Notes under the pieces: model-generated
The model's input: the letters and a program-made list of their open reading frames with translations, nothing else
Told to the model about the DNA's origin: nothing
The model's database searches: none
Program-made: the position numbers and the translations under genes
Part shown: positions 44,106 through 52,729 of the stretch, piece after piece
Position numbering within the stretch: position 1 is the stretch's first letter
Layout of the letters: each line of letters starts with the position of its first letter
Source of the DNA: Terrabacter terrigena
GTDB lineage: Bacteria; Actinomycetota; Actinomycetes; Actinomycetales; Dermatophilaceae
Direction: 5' to 3'
NCBI RefSeq assembly: GCF_042676085.1
Contig: NZ_JBHTKH010000012.1
Location: 1 to 64,000, forward strand
DNA: 64,000 bases

Positions 44106-45527
44106 ATGTCATTCAAAAGCAAGTTCCGAGGTCCTGCCACCTCGATCGACGAACAGATCGAATCCTTCGCCACCGAACGGGTCCCCGCGAACCGGCGCTG
44201 GCCCATCCCGGCCATCTCCATCGTGCTGCTGGGCAACTCGACGGCCATGTTCTTCTTCTCCTTCGGAGCGCAGCAGGCCTTTGCCGTCGGCTTCCCCAAG
44301 ATGCTGGTGCCCATCGGCTACTTCTTCGTCGGGGCCGTCTTCATCGGTGCGCTCACCATGCGGATGGCCAGCCGCGAAGGTCTGTCGCAGGGACTGATCT
44401 CCCGCGGCCTCGGGTTCGGCTCCCGCGGCGCCGCCGTCACGTCGTTCATCTACGCCGTGAACTTCATCTTCTACTTCCTGTACGAGGGTTCGATCGTCTC
44501 GCACGCCATCGCTCGGTACTTCGACATCCCTGTCAGCTCCGTCGGCGGCACGGTCATCTTCGCAGTCCTGGGGCTGCTTACGATCCTGCTGGTTTGGCGC
44601 GGCATGAATGCGATGTCCCACCTGCAGACCTGGGGCTTCCCCATCTTCGTGGTCCTCCTCACGGCCGCGATCATCCGACTCCAGTCCGTGCCTGGCGCCC
44701 ACCCCGTTGGCCCAAGCGGCTGGGCCGCCGCTACGACCGGCGCGAGCGGCATGCTCGCCGCAATGAGCATGGCCAACGGCCAGATGATCTTCCAGGGCCT
44801 CATGGCCACCGATTACGGCCGATTCGCTGCCAAGAGCATCCGTTACCGGGGCACGGCCACGATCATGCTGCTCGAACTCATCCCGATGTTCACCGTCATC
44901 TTCCTAGGCGCCTACTTCGGCTCCTCGCTCGTCGGGAAGATCGGGCACGACGCCGCCATGGACCCCGGCCTCTACTTCGTAGATATTCTCGGGCTGCTCG
45001 GCGTGCTGTTCGTCGTCATCACCCAGATCCGCATCAATGTCATGAACCTTTACGGCGGATCCGTCACCCTGGCCTCCGGCTTCGACGTCATTGCTCACTT
45101 CCGGCCTGGGCGCCCGTGGTGGATGTTCCTCGTGTGGGGCTTCGGAGTGGTCTTCTACGCGTTCAACGTCATCAACCACCTCGGCACGTTCCTCCAGGTT
45201 GCCGGTGTGCTGACCAACACCTGGGTCCTCATCATCCTGGCCGACTACTTCATCTGCCGGCGCCTGCTCAAGCTCGGTCGCACCGAGGACGTCGAGTTCA
45301 AGGAGGCCGAGGTGCGACCCTGGAACCCGTGCGGTCTCATCTCACTCGTGGTATCGGTGGCGGTCGGCGGCGTCTGCATCGTGGCCGGCGGTGGCCTGGC
45401 AGACCTCGCGTCCTTCATCGCCATGTTCCTGGGGCCGATCCTGCACGTGGCGCTGACCGTGGCGACCAAGGGCAGGTACTACACGCCGGCGGCGATTCCG
45501 GAGCGGGCTGGAGTCCCGGTCGCATGA
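44106..45527 (+). CDS. NCS1-family (purine-cytosine permease type) transporter
   Basis: 473 residues, twelve predicted membrane helices. The N-terminus (ATERVPANRRWPIPAISIVL) and the core GMLAAMSMANGQMIFQGLMA, TDYGRF and TQIRINVMNLYGGSVTLASG are those of CodB/allantoin-hydantoin NCS1 permeases. These bring in cytosine, uracil, allantoin, hydantoins or similar by cation symport. The substrate should be an N-containing ring or amide fitting the formamidase and hydrolase next door. AAAGGA precedes ATG 44106; ATGA overlap with the next gene. Confidence 0.92.
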   Translation: MSFKSKFRGPATSIDEQIESFATERVPANRRWPIPAISIVLLGNSTAMFFFSFGAQQAFAVGFPKMLVPIGYFFVGAVFIGALTMRMASREGLSQGLISRGLGFGSRGAAVTSFIYAVNFIFYFLYEGSIVSHAIARYFDIPVSSVGGTVIFAVLGLLTILLVWRGMNAMSHLQTWGFPIFVVLLTAAIIRLQSVPGAHPVGPSGWAAATTGASGMLAAMSMANGQMIFQGLMATDYGRFAAKSIRYRGTATIMLLELIPMFTVIFLGAYFGSSLVGKIGHDAAMDPGLYFVDILGLLGVLFVVITQIRINVMNLYGGSVTLASGFDVIAHFRPGRPWWMFLVWGFGVVFYAFNVINHLGTFLQVAGVLTNTWVLIILADYFICRRLLKLGRTEDVEFKEAEVRPWNPCGLISLVVSVAVGGVCIVAGGGLADLASFIAMFLGPILHVALTVATKGRYYTPAAIPERAGVPVA

Positions 45528-46996
45528 GCTCGCCGGCAACCTTGAACCGCCCGTGGAGTTGCGACACCTTCCTCGTCGCGGCCGACCGCGCCGCAGCAGG
45601 AGCCACCCTTCTGGCCAAGAACTCCGACCGACCGGCCGGTGAGTGCCAGCCGCTCCGGTTCCACCCGGCACGTACCGGTGGCGGAACACTCGAGTTGGCC
45701 TACCGCTCCATCCCCGACGCCGAGGCGACGTACGCGCACTTGGGTGCCTCCCCCTATTGGTGCTGGGGGCACGAGCTGGGCCTCAACGAGCGCGGCGTGG
45801 CCATCGGCAACGAAGCCCTCTTCACACGGCCGCTGGCAGAGGCGATCACCCGTGCCCGGGCCGGGACGCCAGACGAGCCCGGGATCCTCGGGATGGAACT
45901 GCTGCGGTTAGGGCTCGAACGCGGCGGTACCGCCGACGAGGCGCTCGAGGTGATGATCGCCCTGCTGGAGCAGTACGGCCAATGGGGCAGCGGAGTGGGT
46001 GGCCGGGCGCCCGAAGGGGGCGCCTATGACAACTCCTTCATGGTGGCCGACGCCACCGGCGGCTGGGTCCTGGAGACCGCCGGGCGACACTGGGCTGCCC
46101 GCAAGATCAGCAGCGGAACGTGGTCGATCTCGAACCAGCCAACCCTCCGCAGGCACACCGACCGAATGAGCGAGGGACTGCCCGACCTGGCAGTGCGCTC
46201 CGGTTGGCACCCCAAGGGCCCCGATTTCGACTTCGCCCGGGCCGTCACCGATCCCATGACCCCACTGCAGGCCTCGCAGCCACGGCTGCAACGTTCGCGC
46301 CAGCTCCTAGCCGATGCGGGCGCAGTCGACGAGCGGCGGGCCATGGGCGTGCTGCGCGACCACTACGAGGGCTCCTTCCTGGACGGCCCGTTCTTCTCGG
46401 CCGCGCTGCCGGACCTACTCACCATCTGCATGCATGAGCACCCTGCCGGCTTCACCTGGGGCAACACGGCATCCTCAACCGTATGCGTCCTGCCAGGCGC
46501 GGACCGCCTCGCCCGCATGTGGTGGGCGGCCGGCACCCCGTGCACCGGCGTTTACGTGCCACTGTGGGTCGAAGCCCAGGCAGTACCGGCGCCTCTAGCC
46601 GCCGCAGGCTCGCATGCCGGACAAGTGCAGCCGCCCGAGGTCGCCGAACGGGATCACTTTGACCCGCAGTCCTATTGGTGGCGGTTTCTTCAGCTTCTTG
46701 AGGCCACCAAGGGAGGCCAGCTCGCCTGGGACTTCGCCGCGCGCCAGCCCGTGGTCCGAGCAGCCTTCGACGCGCTCGAGCAACGATGGCTGGCCGAGGT
46801 CCCCGCGGTGGAGGAGGAGGCTATCGCCGCCCGAACGTCGGATCCGGCCCGCTGTGCCTCGATCCTCGGAAGATTCACCGAAAGCTGCGTGGCAGAGGCC
46901 ACCGGCGTCCTCGAGAAGCTTCTCGTGGACTTCACCGGCTCTCTGGACGATGTCGATGCCAGATGGTCGACCGCCGAGGTAGCCGCACTGTCCTAA
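45524..46996 (+). CDS. C69/secernin-type Ntn hydrolase (dipeptidase family)
   Basis: 490 residues; ATG 45524 overlaps the permease stop (ATGA). The N-terminal WSCDTFLVAADRAAAG then ATLLAKNSDRPAGECQPLRF is the C69/secernin signature, with a Cys that becomes the N-terminal nucleophile after removal of the first 13 residues. LGLNERGVAIGNEALFT, DNSFMVADATGGWVLETAGR and SISNQPTLRRH also match. The family includes dipeptidases and acid-amide hydrolases. With the permease and formamidase it may hydrolyse an N-acyl or amide intermediate. The family assignment is safe, the reaction is not. Confidence 0.88.
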   Translation: MSSPATLNRPWSCDTFLVAADRAAAGATLLAKNSDRPAGECQPLRFHPARTGGGTLELAYRSIPDAEATYAHLGASPYWCWGHELGLNERGVAIGNEALFTRPLAEAITRARAGTPDEPGILGMELLRLGLERGGTADEALEVMIALLEQYGQWGSGVGGRAPEGGAYDNSFMVADATGGWVLETAGRHWAARKISSGTWSISNQPTLRRHTDRMSEGLPDLAVRSGWHPKGPDFDFARAVTDPMTPLQASQPRLQRSRQLLADAGAVDERRAMGVLRDHYEGSFLDGPFFSAALPDLLTICMHEHPAGFTWGNTASSTVCVLPGADRLARMWWAAGTPCTGVYVPLWVEAQAVPAPLAAAGSHAGQVQPPEVAERDHFDPQSYWWRFLQLLEATKGGQLAWDFAARQPVVRAAFDALEQRWLAEVPAVEEEAIAARTSDPARCASILGRFTESCVAEATGVLEKLLVDFTGSLDDVDARWSTAEVAALS

Positions 46997-47014
46997 GACT
47001 CCGTGCATCCCCGA

Positions 47015-47044
47015 TGGGCGCCCGATCTGTAGGTCGGGCGCCCA
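47015..47044 (+). terminator. hairpin terminator after the C69 gene
   Basis: TGGGCGCCCGA (47015–47025) pairs perfectly with TCGGGCGCCCA (47034–47044), eight-base loop, 18 bases after the stop codon of the operon's last gene. Confidence 0.8.
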
Positions 47045-47307
47045 TAACGGCCCCCGAAGGCGGCACGCTGCGGAGGGCACGCCGGGCAAGCGAGCTTGTC
47101 AATGGTTTGCCAAGCTTGCGCCGTGGGTCATGTCGGCAACGCGCCGCTGATTCAGCGCGGCGGTGAAGTCCGGTGGACAAGGGTCTCCCGCGATGCGGTT
47201 CACGACGCCGTACGACCGTATCGCTGGAGGGTCAGGACTTTGGGCCCGCAGGTTGGGCGCACTGGAGCCAGCAAACTAATATCGTCTCATGAGGCGAAGT
47301 GCGTGAG
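47045..47307. other. intergenic region upstream of the CitE-type gene
   Basis: 263 bases without a gene. AACTAATATCGTCTCATGAG at about 47274 is unusually A/T-rich for the region and may hold the promoter of the lyase gene. Confidence 0.4.
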
Positions 47308-48123
47308 ATGAACCGCGTAGCGAATGCCCGATCGGCTCTCTTCGTGCCCGGTGACCGGCCCGAGCGGTTCGCTAAGGCGAGCTCATCCGGCGCCGACGTC
47401 GTCGTGATCGACCTCGAGGATGGGGTGGCACCGGATCGAAAAATTCCTGCCCGCGAGCATGTCTTGTCTTGGCTGCAGCAGGGAGGCCGAGCACTTGTCC
47501 GCGTCAACGGCGTGGGAACTGACTACTTTTCAGCCGACCACCAGGCCCTGGCCGGAATGCCAGGCGTGGTCGGCGTCGTTGTGCCCATGGCCGACGACCC
47601 GGACGCACTGAGACACCTCGGCGCGACGCTCGGTGCTGACGTCCCGATCCTTCCCCAGATCGAGACTGCTCGTGGTCTTGACCGGGCCTCCGAGCTGGCC
47701 GCCGTGAGCGGCGTCGCAAGGTTGACTTTGGGCCATCTCGATTTGGCCGCCGACCTAGGGTGTGAACCGGGTCGGGAGGCGCTTCTGTTCGCCCGATCCA
47801 CCATCGTTGTGGCTTCGCGCTTGGCGGGCCTACCAGGACCTGTTGAGAGCGTGACGACGACGCTCGACAACCCGACCACGTGCGCCGACGACGCCGCCTA
47901 CGCCAAGCGCCTTGGCTTCACCGGAAAATTCGCCATACACCCATCTCAGATCTCCCCGATCAACACCACGTTCGGTCCGACCGAAGATGAGCTCGCTTGG
48001 GCTGTCAAGGTTTTGAAGGTCGGCGCGGGTGGTGGTGCTGTCCGGCATGACGGCGAGATGATCGACGGCCCGGTGATCAGCCGCGCGCGGGCGATTCTTT
48101 CCCGTGCCGGCGGCAGCGACTAA
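47308..48123 (+). CDS. CitE-type CoA-ester lyase (probable citramalyl-CoA lyase)
   Basis: 271 residues from ATG 47308 (a GTG nine bases earlier is possible). HpcH/HpaI TIM barrel: RSALFVPGDRPERFAKASSS, DVVVIDLEDGVAPDRK, VRVNGVGTDYFSAD, PQIETARGLDRA with the catalytic Glu, LGHLDLAADLG with the metal Asp, FAIHPSQISPIN and HDGEMIDGPVISRARAILSR. It closely follows the actinobacterial stand-alone CitE (citramalyl-CoA / beta-methylmalyl-CoA / malyl-CoA lyase) pattern; there are no citrate lyase alpha or gamma subunits here. Convergent with the hydratase gene and overlapping it by four bases. Which CoA ester is split depends on the hydratase regiochemistry. Confidence 0.88.
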   Translation: MNRVANARSALFVPGDRPERFAKASSSGADVVVIDLEDGVAPDRKIPAREHVLSWLQQGGRALVRVNGVGTDYFSADHQALAGMPGVVGVVVPMADDPDALRHLGATLGADVPILPQIETARGLDRASELAAVSGVARLTLGHLDLAADLGCEPGREALLFARSTIVVASRLAGLPGPVESVTTTLDNPTTCADDAAYAKRLGFTGKFAIHPSQISPINTTFGPTEDELAWAVKVLKVGAGGGAVRHDGEMIDGPVISRARAILSRAGGSD

Positions 48124-49100
48124 CTATCGCCCTCACGACCAGTGGCCCAGGGCCACAGCGCTGCGGTGGCCGTCCGCGGTAAGCCCCCCACGCTATCGTC
48201 GGCGACACCGCTGACCGACGGCGGTAGGCCAACCGCCGGCAGACCTTCGCCTAGTGACGAAGGGGCCACCAGGGGTCCCAGCGTGCTGGCTGCTGTGACC
48301 CTTCCTGAAACGTCCCTGATCTGCGCGCCTGCGCCAAGACCCTGTTCCCCCGCTGTCGCAACAATGGTCTGCGGCCCCACCAAGGGAGCAACCAAGCGGA
48401 ACGCAAACTCGCGCCCCACCTGCTGCACTCCGTTGCGGCGCAGCAGCTCGCCCATCATGAGCGCCTGCAGGGGGCCGTGGACGACCAGGTCCTCGTAGCC
48501 TTCCCTCTGTGCCCACCTGTGGTCATAGTGAATGCGATGGGCGTTGTAGGTCAGGGCTGAGAACCGGAAGAGCAGCGACTCGGTGACCGCAAGGCTGAGC
48601 TTCGGTTCTCCGGCCAGCGGCGCAACCTGAGCACCAGGACCGGTCGGCAGTGAGCCGGTGTCCGCTGCCCGGTACACGATGTCCTGTTCTTCGATGATCG
48701 CTGTCTCCTCGTCCTGGCTGATCTCGTGACGGACGGTCACGAACGTCAAGGGACCGGATCGCCCTTGCCTGGTCGAGGTTTTGGCGACACGGACAGTTCT
48801 CGTGGCCGGCCGCCCGATCTCGAGGAGGCGGTAGGTCTGGATCCGTCCGCCGGCGAACATCCGGCGCAGCCCGGGGCCGGGCGGCGCGGGGATACCGGAG
48901 CTGGGGTGGCCGTCGGGGCCGAGGTGGCCTTGCGGGCGCCGATCGAGGAGATAGAGCCAGTGCCACAGAGGGGGGACCCAACCGCGAGGGTCCGGGAGAC
49001 CAACATCGAGCAGCCCGGCCAGCGCCTCGACCGGTTCGTGCGCGATGAGCTCGGTCCGGCTCTGTGTGTCAGCCGCCGCCGGCCGTGATGCGTGGGGCAT
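48120..49100 (-). CDS. mesaconyl-CoA / itaconyl-CoA hydratase-like protein (FAS1-like hot-dog)
   Basis: 326 residues from ATG 49100, preceded by GAAAGAGAG; a longer frame is available to 49163. Two hot-dog halves. The N-terminal half has WVPPLWHWLYLLDRRPQGHL, GPDGHPSSG and the phrase LRRMFAGGRI, and the C-terminal half NAHRIHYDHRWAQREGYEDL then VVHGPLQALMMGELL with the H-x-x-x-x-D/H catalytic pair. These are the marks of the FAS1-like dehydratase / mesaconyl-C4-CoA hydratase group (Meh of Chloroflexus, Ich of itaconate degradation). Predicted reaction: mesaconyl-C4-CoA plus water to (S)-citramalyl-CoA. Transcribed after the CoA-transferase with a 46-base gap. Confidence 0.82.
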   Translation of the reverse strand: MPHASRPAAADTQSRTELIAHEPVEALAGLLDVGLPDPRGWVPPLWHWLYLLDRRPQGHLGPDGHPSSGIPAPPGPGLRRMFAGGRIQTYRLLEIGRPATRTVRVAKTSTRQGRSGPLTFVTVRHEISQDEETAIIEEQDIVYRAADTGSLPTGPGAQVAPLAGEPKLSLAVTESLLFRFSALTYNAHRIHYDHRWAQREGYEDLVVHGPLQALMMGELLRRNGVQQVGREFAFRLVAPLVGPQTIVATAGEQGLGAGAQIRDVSGRVTAASTLGPLVAPSSLGEGLPAVGLPPSVSGVADDSVGGLPRTATAALWPWATGREGDS

Positions 49101-49146
49101 GTGCTCTCTTTCGAACGACATTGGTCGCCAGGGGATACCCGGCGAG

Positions 49147-50307
49147 TCACCGTGGTCCCGCACTGGAGGCGATCCCCAGCTCGGCCAAGATCTTCTCGGT
49201 GTGCTCCCCGGGCGCCGGTATGGGGCCCATGACCGGTTCTTCTCCCGACAGAGTTGCGGGCGGGAGCATCGCCTTCAGTGGGCCCACCGGTGAGTCCACC
49301 TCCCGCCATCTATGCCGCGCCGCGAGCTGTTCGTGGTTGACCAGACCGGTCAGGTCACGAAGCCGCGCGTTTGCGATGCCAGCCTTCTCCAGACGACGAA
49401 CGGCGCTCTCTGCCGTCTGGGAACCGAATACCTGCTCGATCTGCGCGGACAACGCGTCCCGGTTCTGGACCCGCGCGCTGTTTGTCACAAAGCGTGGGTC
49501 GTCGACCAGTCCGGGGACACCTAGCACCGAACGGCAGAAGGAGGCCCATTCACGCTCGTTCTGGACCGCCAAGAAGATTCGTTCTCCATCTCCGCAGAGA
49601 AACGGCCCGTACGGGGCAATGGCAGCATGGGAGGCACCACTCCGCGGAGGTGGCGTTCCGCCGTAGTGAGAGAAGTACATAGGGAAGCCCATCCACTCCG
49701 CGAGGGCCTCCAACATCGAAACCTCGAGGGTTGCCCCCTCCCCCGTCCGGTGGCGGCGCAGGAGAGCGGTCAGCACTCCGGTGTATGCGTACATTCCCGC
49801 GGCGATATCCGCCACCGGGATACCCGCCTTGGCTGGCTCGGCACGGGAGCCGGTGATCGACAGGAGGCCCGCCTCACACTGCACCAGGAGGTCATAGGCC
49901 TTCTTGTGTGTGTAGGGGCCGTCAGTTCCATATCCGGAGATCGACACGTGCACCAGCTGCGGATGCCGCGCCCTTAGTGCCGTTGCGCCAAGCCCCAGCC
50001 GTTCTGCCGCACCAGGCGCCAGGTTGTGGATGAAGACGTCCGCCTTCTGTAGCAGCGCGTGTATGGCGTGGCGCCCGAGCTCCGACTTCAGGTCGAGGGC
50101 CAGTGACTCCTTCGAGCGGTTAAGCCAGACGAAGTGGGAGGACATTCCACGAACGGTTTCGTCATAGTCCCGGGCGAAGTCACCGGTTCCGGGACGTTCG
50201 ATTTTGATCACTCGCGCTCCAAGGTCCGCCAGCTGTCGCGTGGCGAACGGCGCGGCAACCGCTTGCTCGATCGATACGATCGTGGTGCCTTCAAGAGGGC
50301 GCACCAT
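49147..50307 (-). CDS. CaiB/BaiF-family CoA-transferase (copy 1)
   Basis: 386 residues. Class III CoA-transferase: GTTIVSIEQAVAAPFATRQL, DLGARVIKIERPGTGDFARD, FVWLNRSKESLALDLKSELG, VSISGYGTDGPYTHKKAYDL with catalytic Asp near 139, and the C-terminal REVDSPVGPLKAMLPPATLS. Family members move CoA between carboxylic acids through an aspartyl-CoA thioester. In front of a mesaconyl-CoA hydratase the obvious acceptor is mesaconate or itaconate. Start is ATG 50307 or GTG 50304; AAGGAG is very close to the first. Confidence 0.9.
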   Translation of the reverse strand: MVRPLEGTTIVSIEQAVAAPFATRQLADLGARVIKIERPGTGDFARDYDETVRGMSSHFVWLNRSKESLALDLKSELGRHAIHALLQKADVFIHNLAPGAAERLGLGATALRARHPQLVHVSISGYGTDGPYTHKKAYDLLVQCEAGLLSITGSRAEPAKAGIPVADIAAGMYAYTGVLTALLRRHRTGEGATLEVSMLEALAEWMGFPMYFSHYGGTPPPRSGASHAAIAPYGPFLCGDGERIFLAVQNEREWASFCRSVLGVPGLVDDPRFVTNSARVQNRDALSAQIEQVFGSQTAESAVRRLEKAGIANARLRDLTGLVNHEQLAARHRWREVDSPVGPLKAMLPPATLSGEEPVMGPIPAPGEHTEKILAELGIASSAGPR

Positions 50308-50460
50308 ACTCCTTGGCTCGTGCTCGTGGTGAAGCGACGGGCGTAGCCCGTGGCGCTAGGAAGGGCAGTCGACGGACGTTCGTGGATTGCCTTGCCGAGT
50401 GTCGAAGGCGCCCGGTCGACACGGATCGGCCGCCGGCAAGGACGGCGCCGCCTCTTGCCG

Positions 50461-51219
50461 CTACGTCGGCCAAGCGACGGTGAGACCCCCGTCGACCGTG
50501 ACGGACTGACCGGTGACGTACCTCGCTTGATCGGAGAGCAGGAACGTCACCACCTCCGCGACGTCGTCCGGCTTGCCGACACGGCCCAGCGGAATTCTCT
50601 GTGCGGACCTGGTCAGGCCCTCTGGGCCCGCTGAGTTGCGGGAATCTAGCGACTGGGGCGACTCGATGACTCCGGGAAGAACTGCGTTGACGCGGATTCG
50701 TCGGGGCGCGAGTTCAAGTGCGGCAGTGCGGACGAAGCCCAAAACCCCCGCCTTCGCAGCGGTGTACGGGGTGTGGCCGGCCCAGCCGACCGTTCCCCCT
50801 GCGATGCTGGATACGCAGACAACCGCGCTGTCAGGCTGGAGGTAACGGCACGCGGATCGCACCGTACGCATCACTCCGCTGAGGTCCACGTCGATGACGC
50901 TGTCCCATAGATCGTCGGTGAGTTCCGCTAGCGGGGCGAGCTGCAGCCATCCTGCGTTGGCCACGACGCCGTCAAGCCCTCCGAAGTGCTCGACAGCGAC
51001 CCGGCACGCATCATCCAGTTCCGAGCTGCTGCGGGCATCGGCCTCGACGACCAGGGCGTGACCACCGGCCCGCTCGACGTCTGCGACGGTGCCAGCCGGG
51101 TCATGGGGGTCGCCAGCGAAGGTGCCGATCACGACGTTCCCACCTTGTCGGGCGTGGGATGCGGCGACGGCACGACCGATTCCGCTGGAAGCACCTGTAA
51201 TGAATAGCGTCTTGGTCAT
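50461..51219 (-). CDS. short-chain dehydrogenase/reductase (SDR A)
   Basis: 252 residues from ATG 51219. Classical SDR: TLFITGASSGIGRAVAASHA (TGxxxGxG), NAG in VVANAGWLQL, catalytic Ser in VCVSSIAGGTVGW, and YTAAK. The C-terminus ENDs VTGQSVTVDGGLTVAWPT. Substrate unknown. The start overlaps the upstream SDR stop by one base (TGATG), so the two are coupled. Confidence 0.9.
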   Translation of the reverse strand: MTKTLFITGASSGIGRAVAASHARQGGNVVIGTFAGDPHDPAGTVADVERAGGHALVVEADARSSSELDDACRVAVEHFGGLDGVVANAGWLQLAPLAELTDDLWDSVIDVDLSGVMRTVRSACRYLQPDSAVVCVSSIAGGTVGWAGHTPYTAAKAGVLGFVRTAALELAPRRIRVNAVLPGVIESPQSLDSRNSAGPEGLTRSAQRIPLGRVGKPDDVAEVVTFLLSDQARYVTGQSVTVDGGLTVAWPT

Positions 51220-51974
51220 CAAAGCATCACGTCCCCGCTGTTGGGTCCGAGCGTTTGCCCGGTGTAGATGTTGCCTGCCGGGTCGCTCGCCAGGAGCACG
51301 GCGGTTGGGGCGACCTCGTGCGGTGCCCCAAACCTCCCCAGCGGAAGGCTCGCGGTGAGGGTTCGGATCCACTCGTCCGACAAGCCGTCAGCCAAGGGCG
51401 TGTCGATGGGACCCGGCGCGATGCAGTTGGCCGTGATGCCGTGCTTGCCGACCTCGCGCGCCAGTGCTCGTGTGAAGCCGATGACGCCGGCTTTTGCCGC
51501 GCTGTAGTGCGCCAGGCCCACGCCCCCCTTTTGTCCGAGCTGGGAGGCGACGTTGATGATGCGTCCGAACCCTTGGCGTTGCATGTGGGGCAGCGCCGCA
51601 CGTGAGCAGAGAAAGACGCTGCGTAGGTCCACCGCGATCATCTCGTCCCACATCGCCGTGGACATCTGCTCCACGCGGCATTCCGTCAGGATGCCTGCGT
51701 TGTTCACTACGACGTCCACCCCGCCGAACTCCTGCTCGGCGCGGCCAAACATGGCGACCACGTCGGCCTCGTCCGAGACGTCGGCGGTGAGCCGGAGCGT
51801 CTGGACGCCCAGAGCCTCACACCGCCGTGACACCTCCGCGATGCCGCCATCGGCATCACGATCGGCCAGGCAGAGCGACGCGCCCTCGCGAGCGTATGCC
51901 TCCGCGATGGCGGCGCCGATGCCTCGACCGGCACCGGTGACGAGGGCGACGCGGCCGCTCAGTGCCCCGCTCAC
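51219..51974 (-). CDS. short-chain dehydrogenase/reductase (SDR B, FabG-like)
   Basis: 251 residues from GTG 51974. VALVTGAGRGIGAAIAEAYA, VVVNNAGILTECRVEQMS, INVASQLGQKGGVGLAHYSA with the catalytic Ser and YSAAK, and the closing YTGQTLGPNSGDVML. Resembles FabG-type 3-oxoacyl reductases and sugar dehydrogenases. Its start overlaps the preceding amidohydrolase-fold gene by four bases (GTGA). Two linked SDRs suggest stepwise oxidation of an imported polar compound. Confidence 0.9.
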   Translation of the reverse strand: MSGALSGRVALVTGAGRGIGAAIAEAYAREGASLCLADRDADGGIAEVSRRCEALGVQTLRLTADVSDEADVVAMFGRAEQEFGGVDVVVNNAGILTECRVEQMSTAMWDEMIAVDLRSVFLCSRAALPHMQRQGFGRIINVASQLGQKGGVGLAHYSAAKAGVIGFTRALAREVGKHGITANCIAPGPIDTPLADGLSDEWIRTLTASLPLGRFGAPHEVAPTAVLLASDPAGNIYTGQTLGPNSGDVML

Positions 51975-52729
51975 GCGTTCACCCGCTCATCCAGACGGAA
52001 GACCCGCTGCGCGTTGCCGGCGAAGATCTGCGCTCGCTCCTCCTCGGCGACGTGCAGGAGTCCGACCCTCATCCGCTCATAGTCGAGGTCGAAGTAGGGC
52101 GCCGCACTTGCGAACATCACCCGCTCGACCCCGAAGGTACGAACGACCTTCTGGAGAAAGTCCTCCCGGTACACCCCGCTCGTCTGGATGTGGACGTTGT
52201 CCAGACGCAGCGCGGCTTCGGCGTCGATCTGGGAGAGGCCGGAGATGTTGAACTGGCCCCCATTGGTCATGACGACCGGCACCCCTGGACACCACCCGGC
52301 GAACTGCGCCACCTGTGACGGTTCGGACAGCCACGGATAGCCAGCGGCGACGAGCACGGGGATTCCCAGATTTTCGGCGAGCTGCGCAAGGGGGATCAGT
52401 CGCGCGTCGTTGATGCGGAAGTGCTCCTCGGCCGGGTGCAACAGGAGCCCTCGGTGGCCGTGCTCGTTCACAGAGCGCTCCAAGAGGGCCAGGGCGTCTT
52501 CACCGTCCCAGGGGTCGACGCGGCAGAGCCCGACGAGACGGCCACTGGCCGCGTCCACCGCGTCGGCCAGCTCTCGGTTCGCCCGGTCGAAGTCGTGGTC
52601 GACGGGGTGCGGTGCAGTCGCAACAGCCATGTCGATCCCGCCTGCCCTGCAACGTTCCAGTGCCGTTTCAGGTTGGAGCTGCATCCCGAACCTCGAGGTT
52701 CCCAGCGTGACGAGGGCATCGACGATCAT
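51971..52729 (-). CDS. amidohydrolase-2 fold protein lacking metal ligands
   Basis: 252 residues from ATG 52729 (ATGA overlap with the gene upstream). Overall it follows the TIM-barrel amidohydrolase-2 family, e.g. HGHRGLLLHPAEEHFRINDA and VERVMFASAAPYFDLDYERM, but the N-terminal H-x-H is absent (MIVDALVTLGTSRFG) and the usual final Asp of G-S-D-x-P is replaced by SAAP. So the binuclear/mononuclear metal site cannot form as usual. It may be a non-catalytic partner of the neighbouring active paralogue or work without metal. Confidence 0.8.
   Translation of the reverse strand: MIVDALVTLGTSRFGMQLQPETALERCRAGGIDMAVATAPHPVDHDFDRANRELADAVDAASGRLVGLCRVDPWDGEDALALLERSVNEHGHRGLLLHPAEEHFRINDARLIPLAQLAENLGIPVLVAAGYPWLSEPSQVAQFAGWCPGVPVVMTNGGQFNISGLSQIDAEAALRLDNVHIQTSGVYREDFLQKVVRTFGVERVMFASAAPYFDLDYERMRVGLLHVAEEERAQIFAGNAQRVFRLDERVNA

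Noticed and set aside
47308..48123. Citrate lyase beta subunit
   Set aside because: No alpha or gamma subunit, no citC/citX/citG nearby; the sequence follows stand-alone CitE-like CoA-ester lyases.
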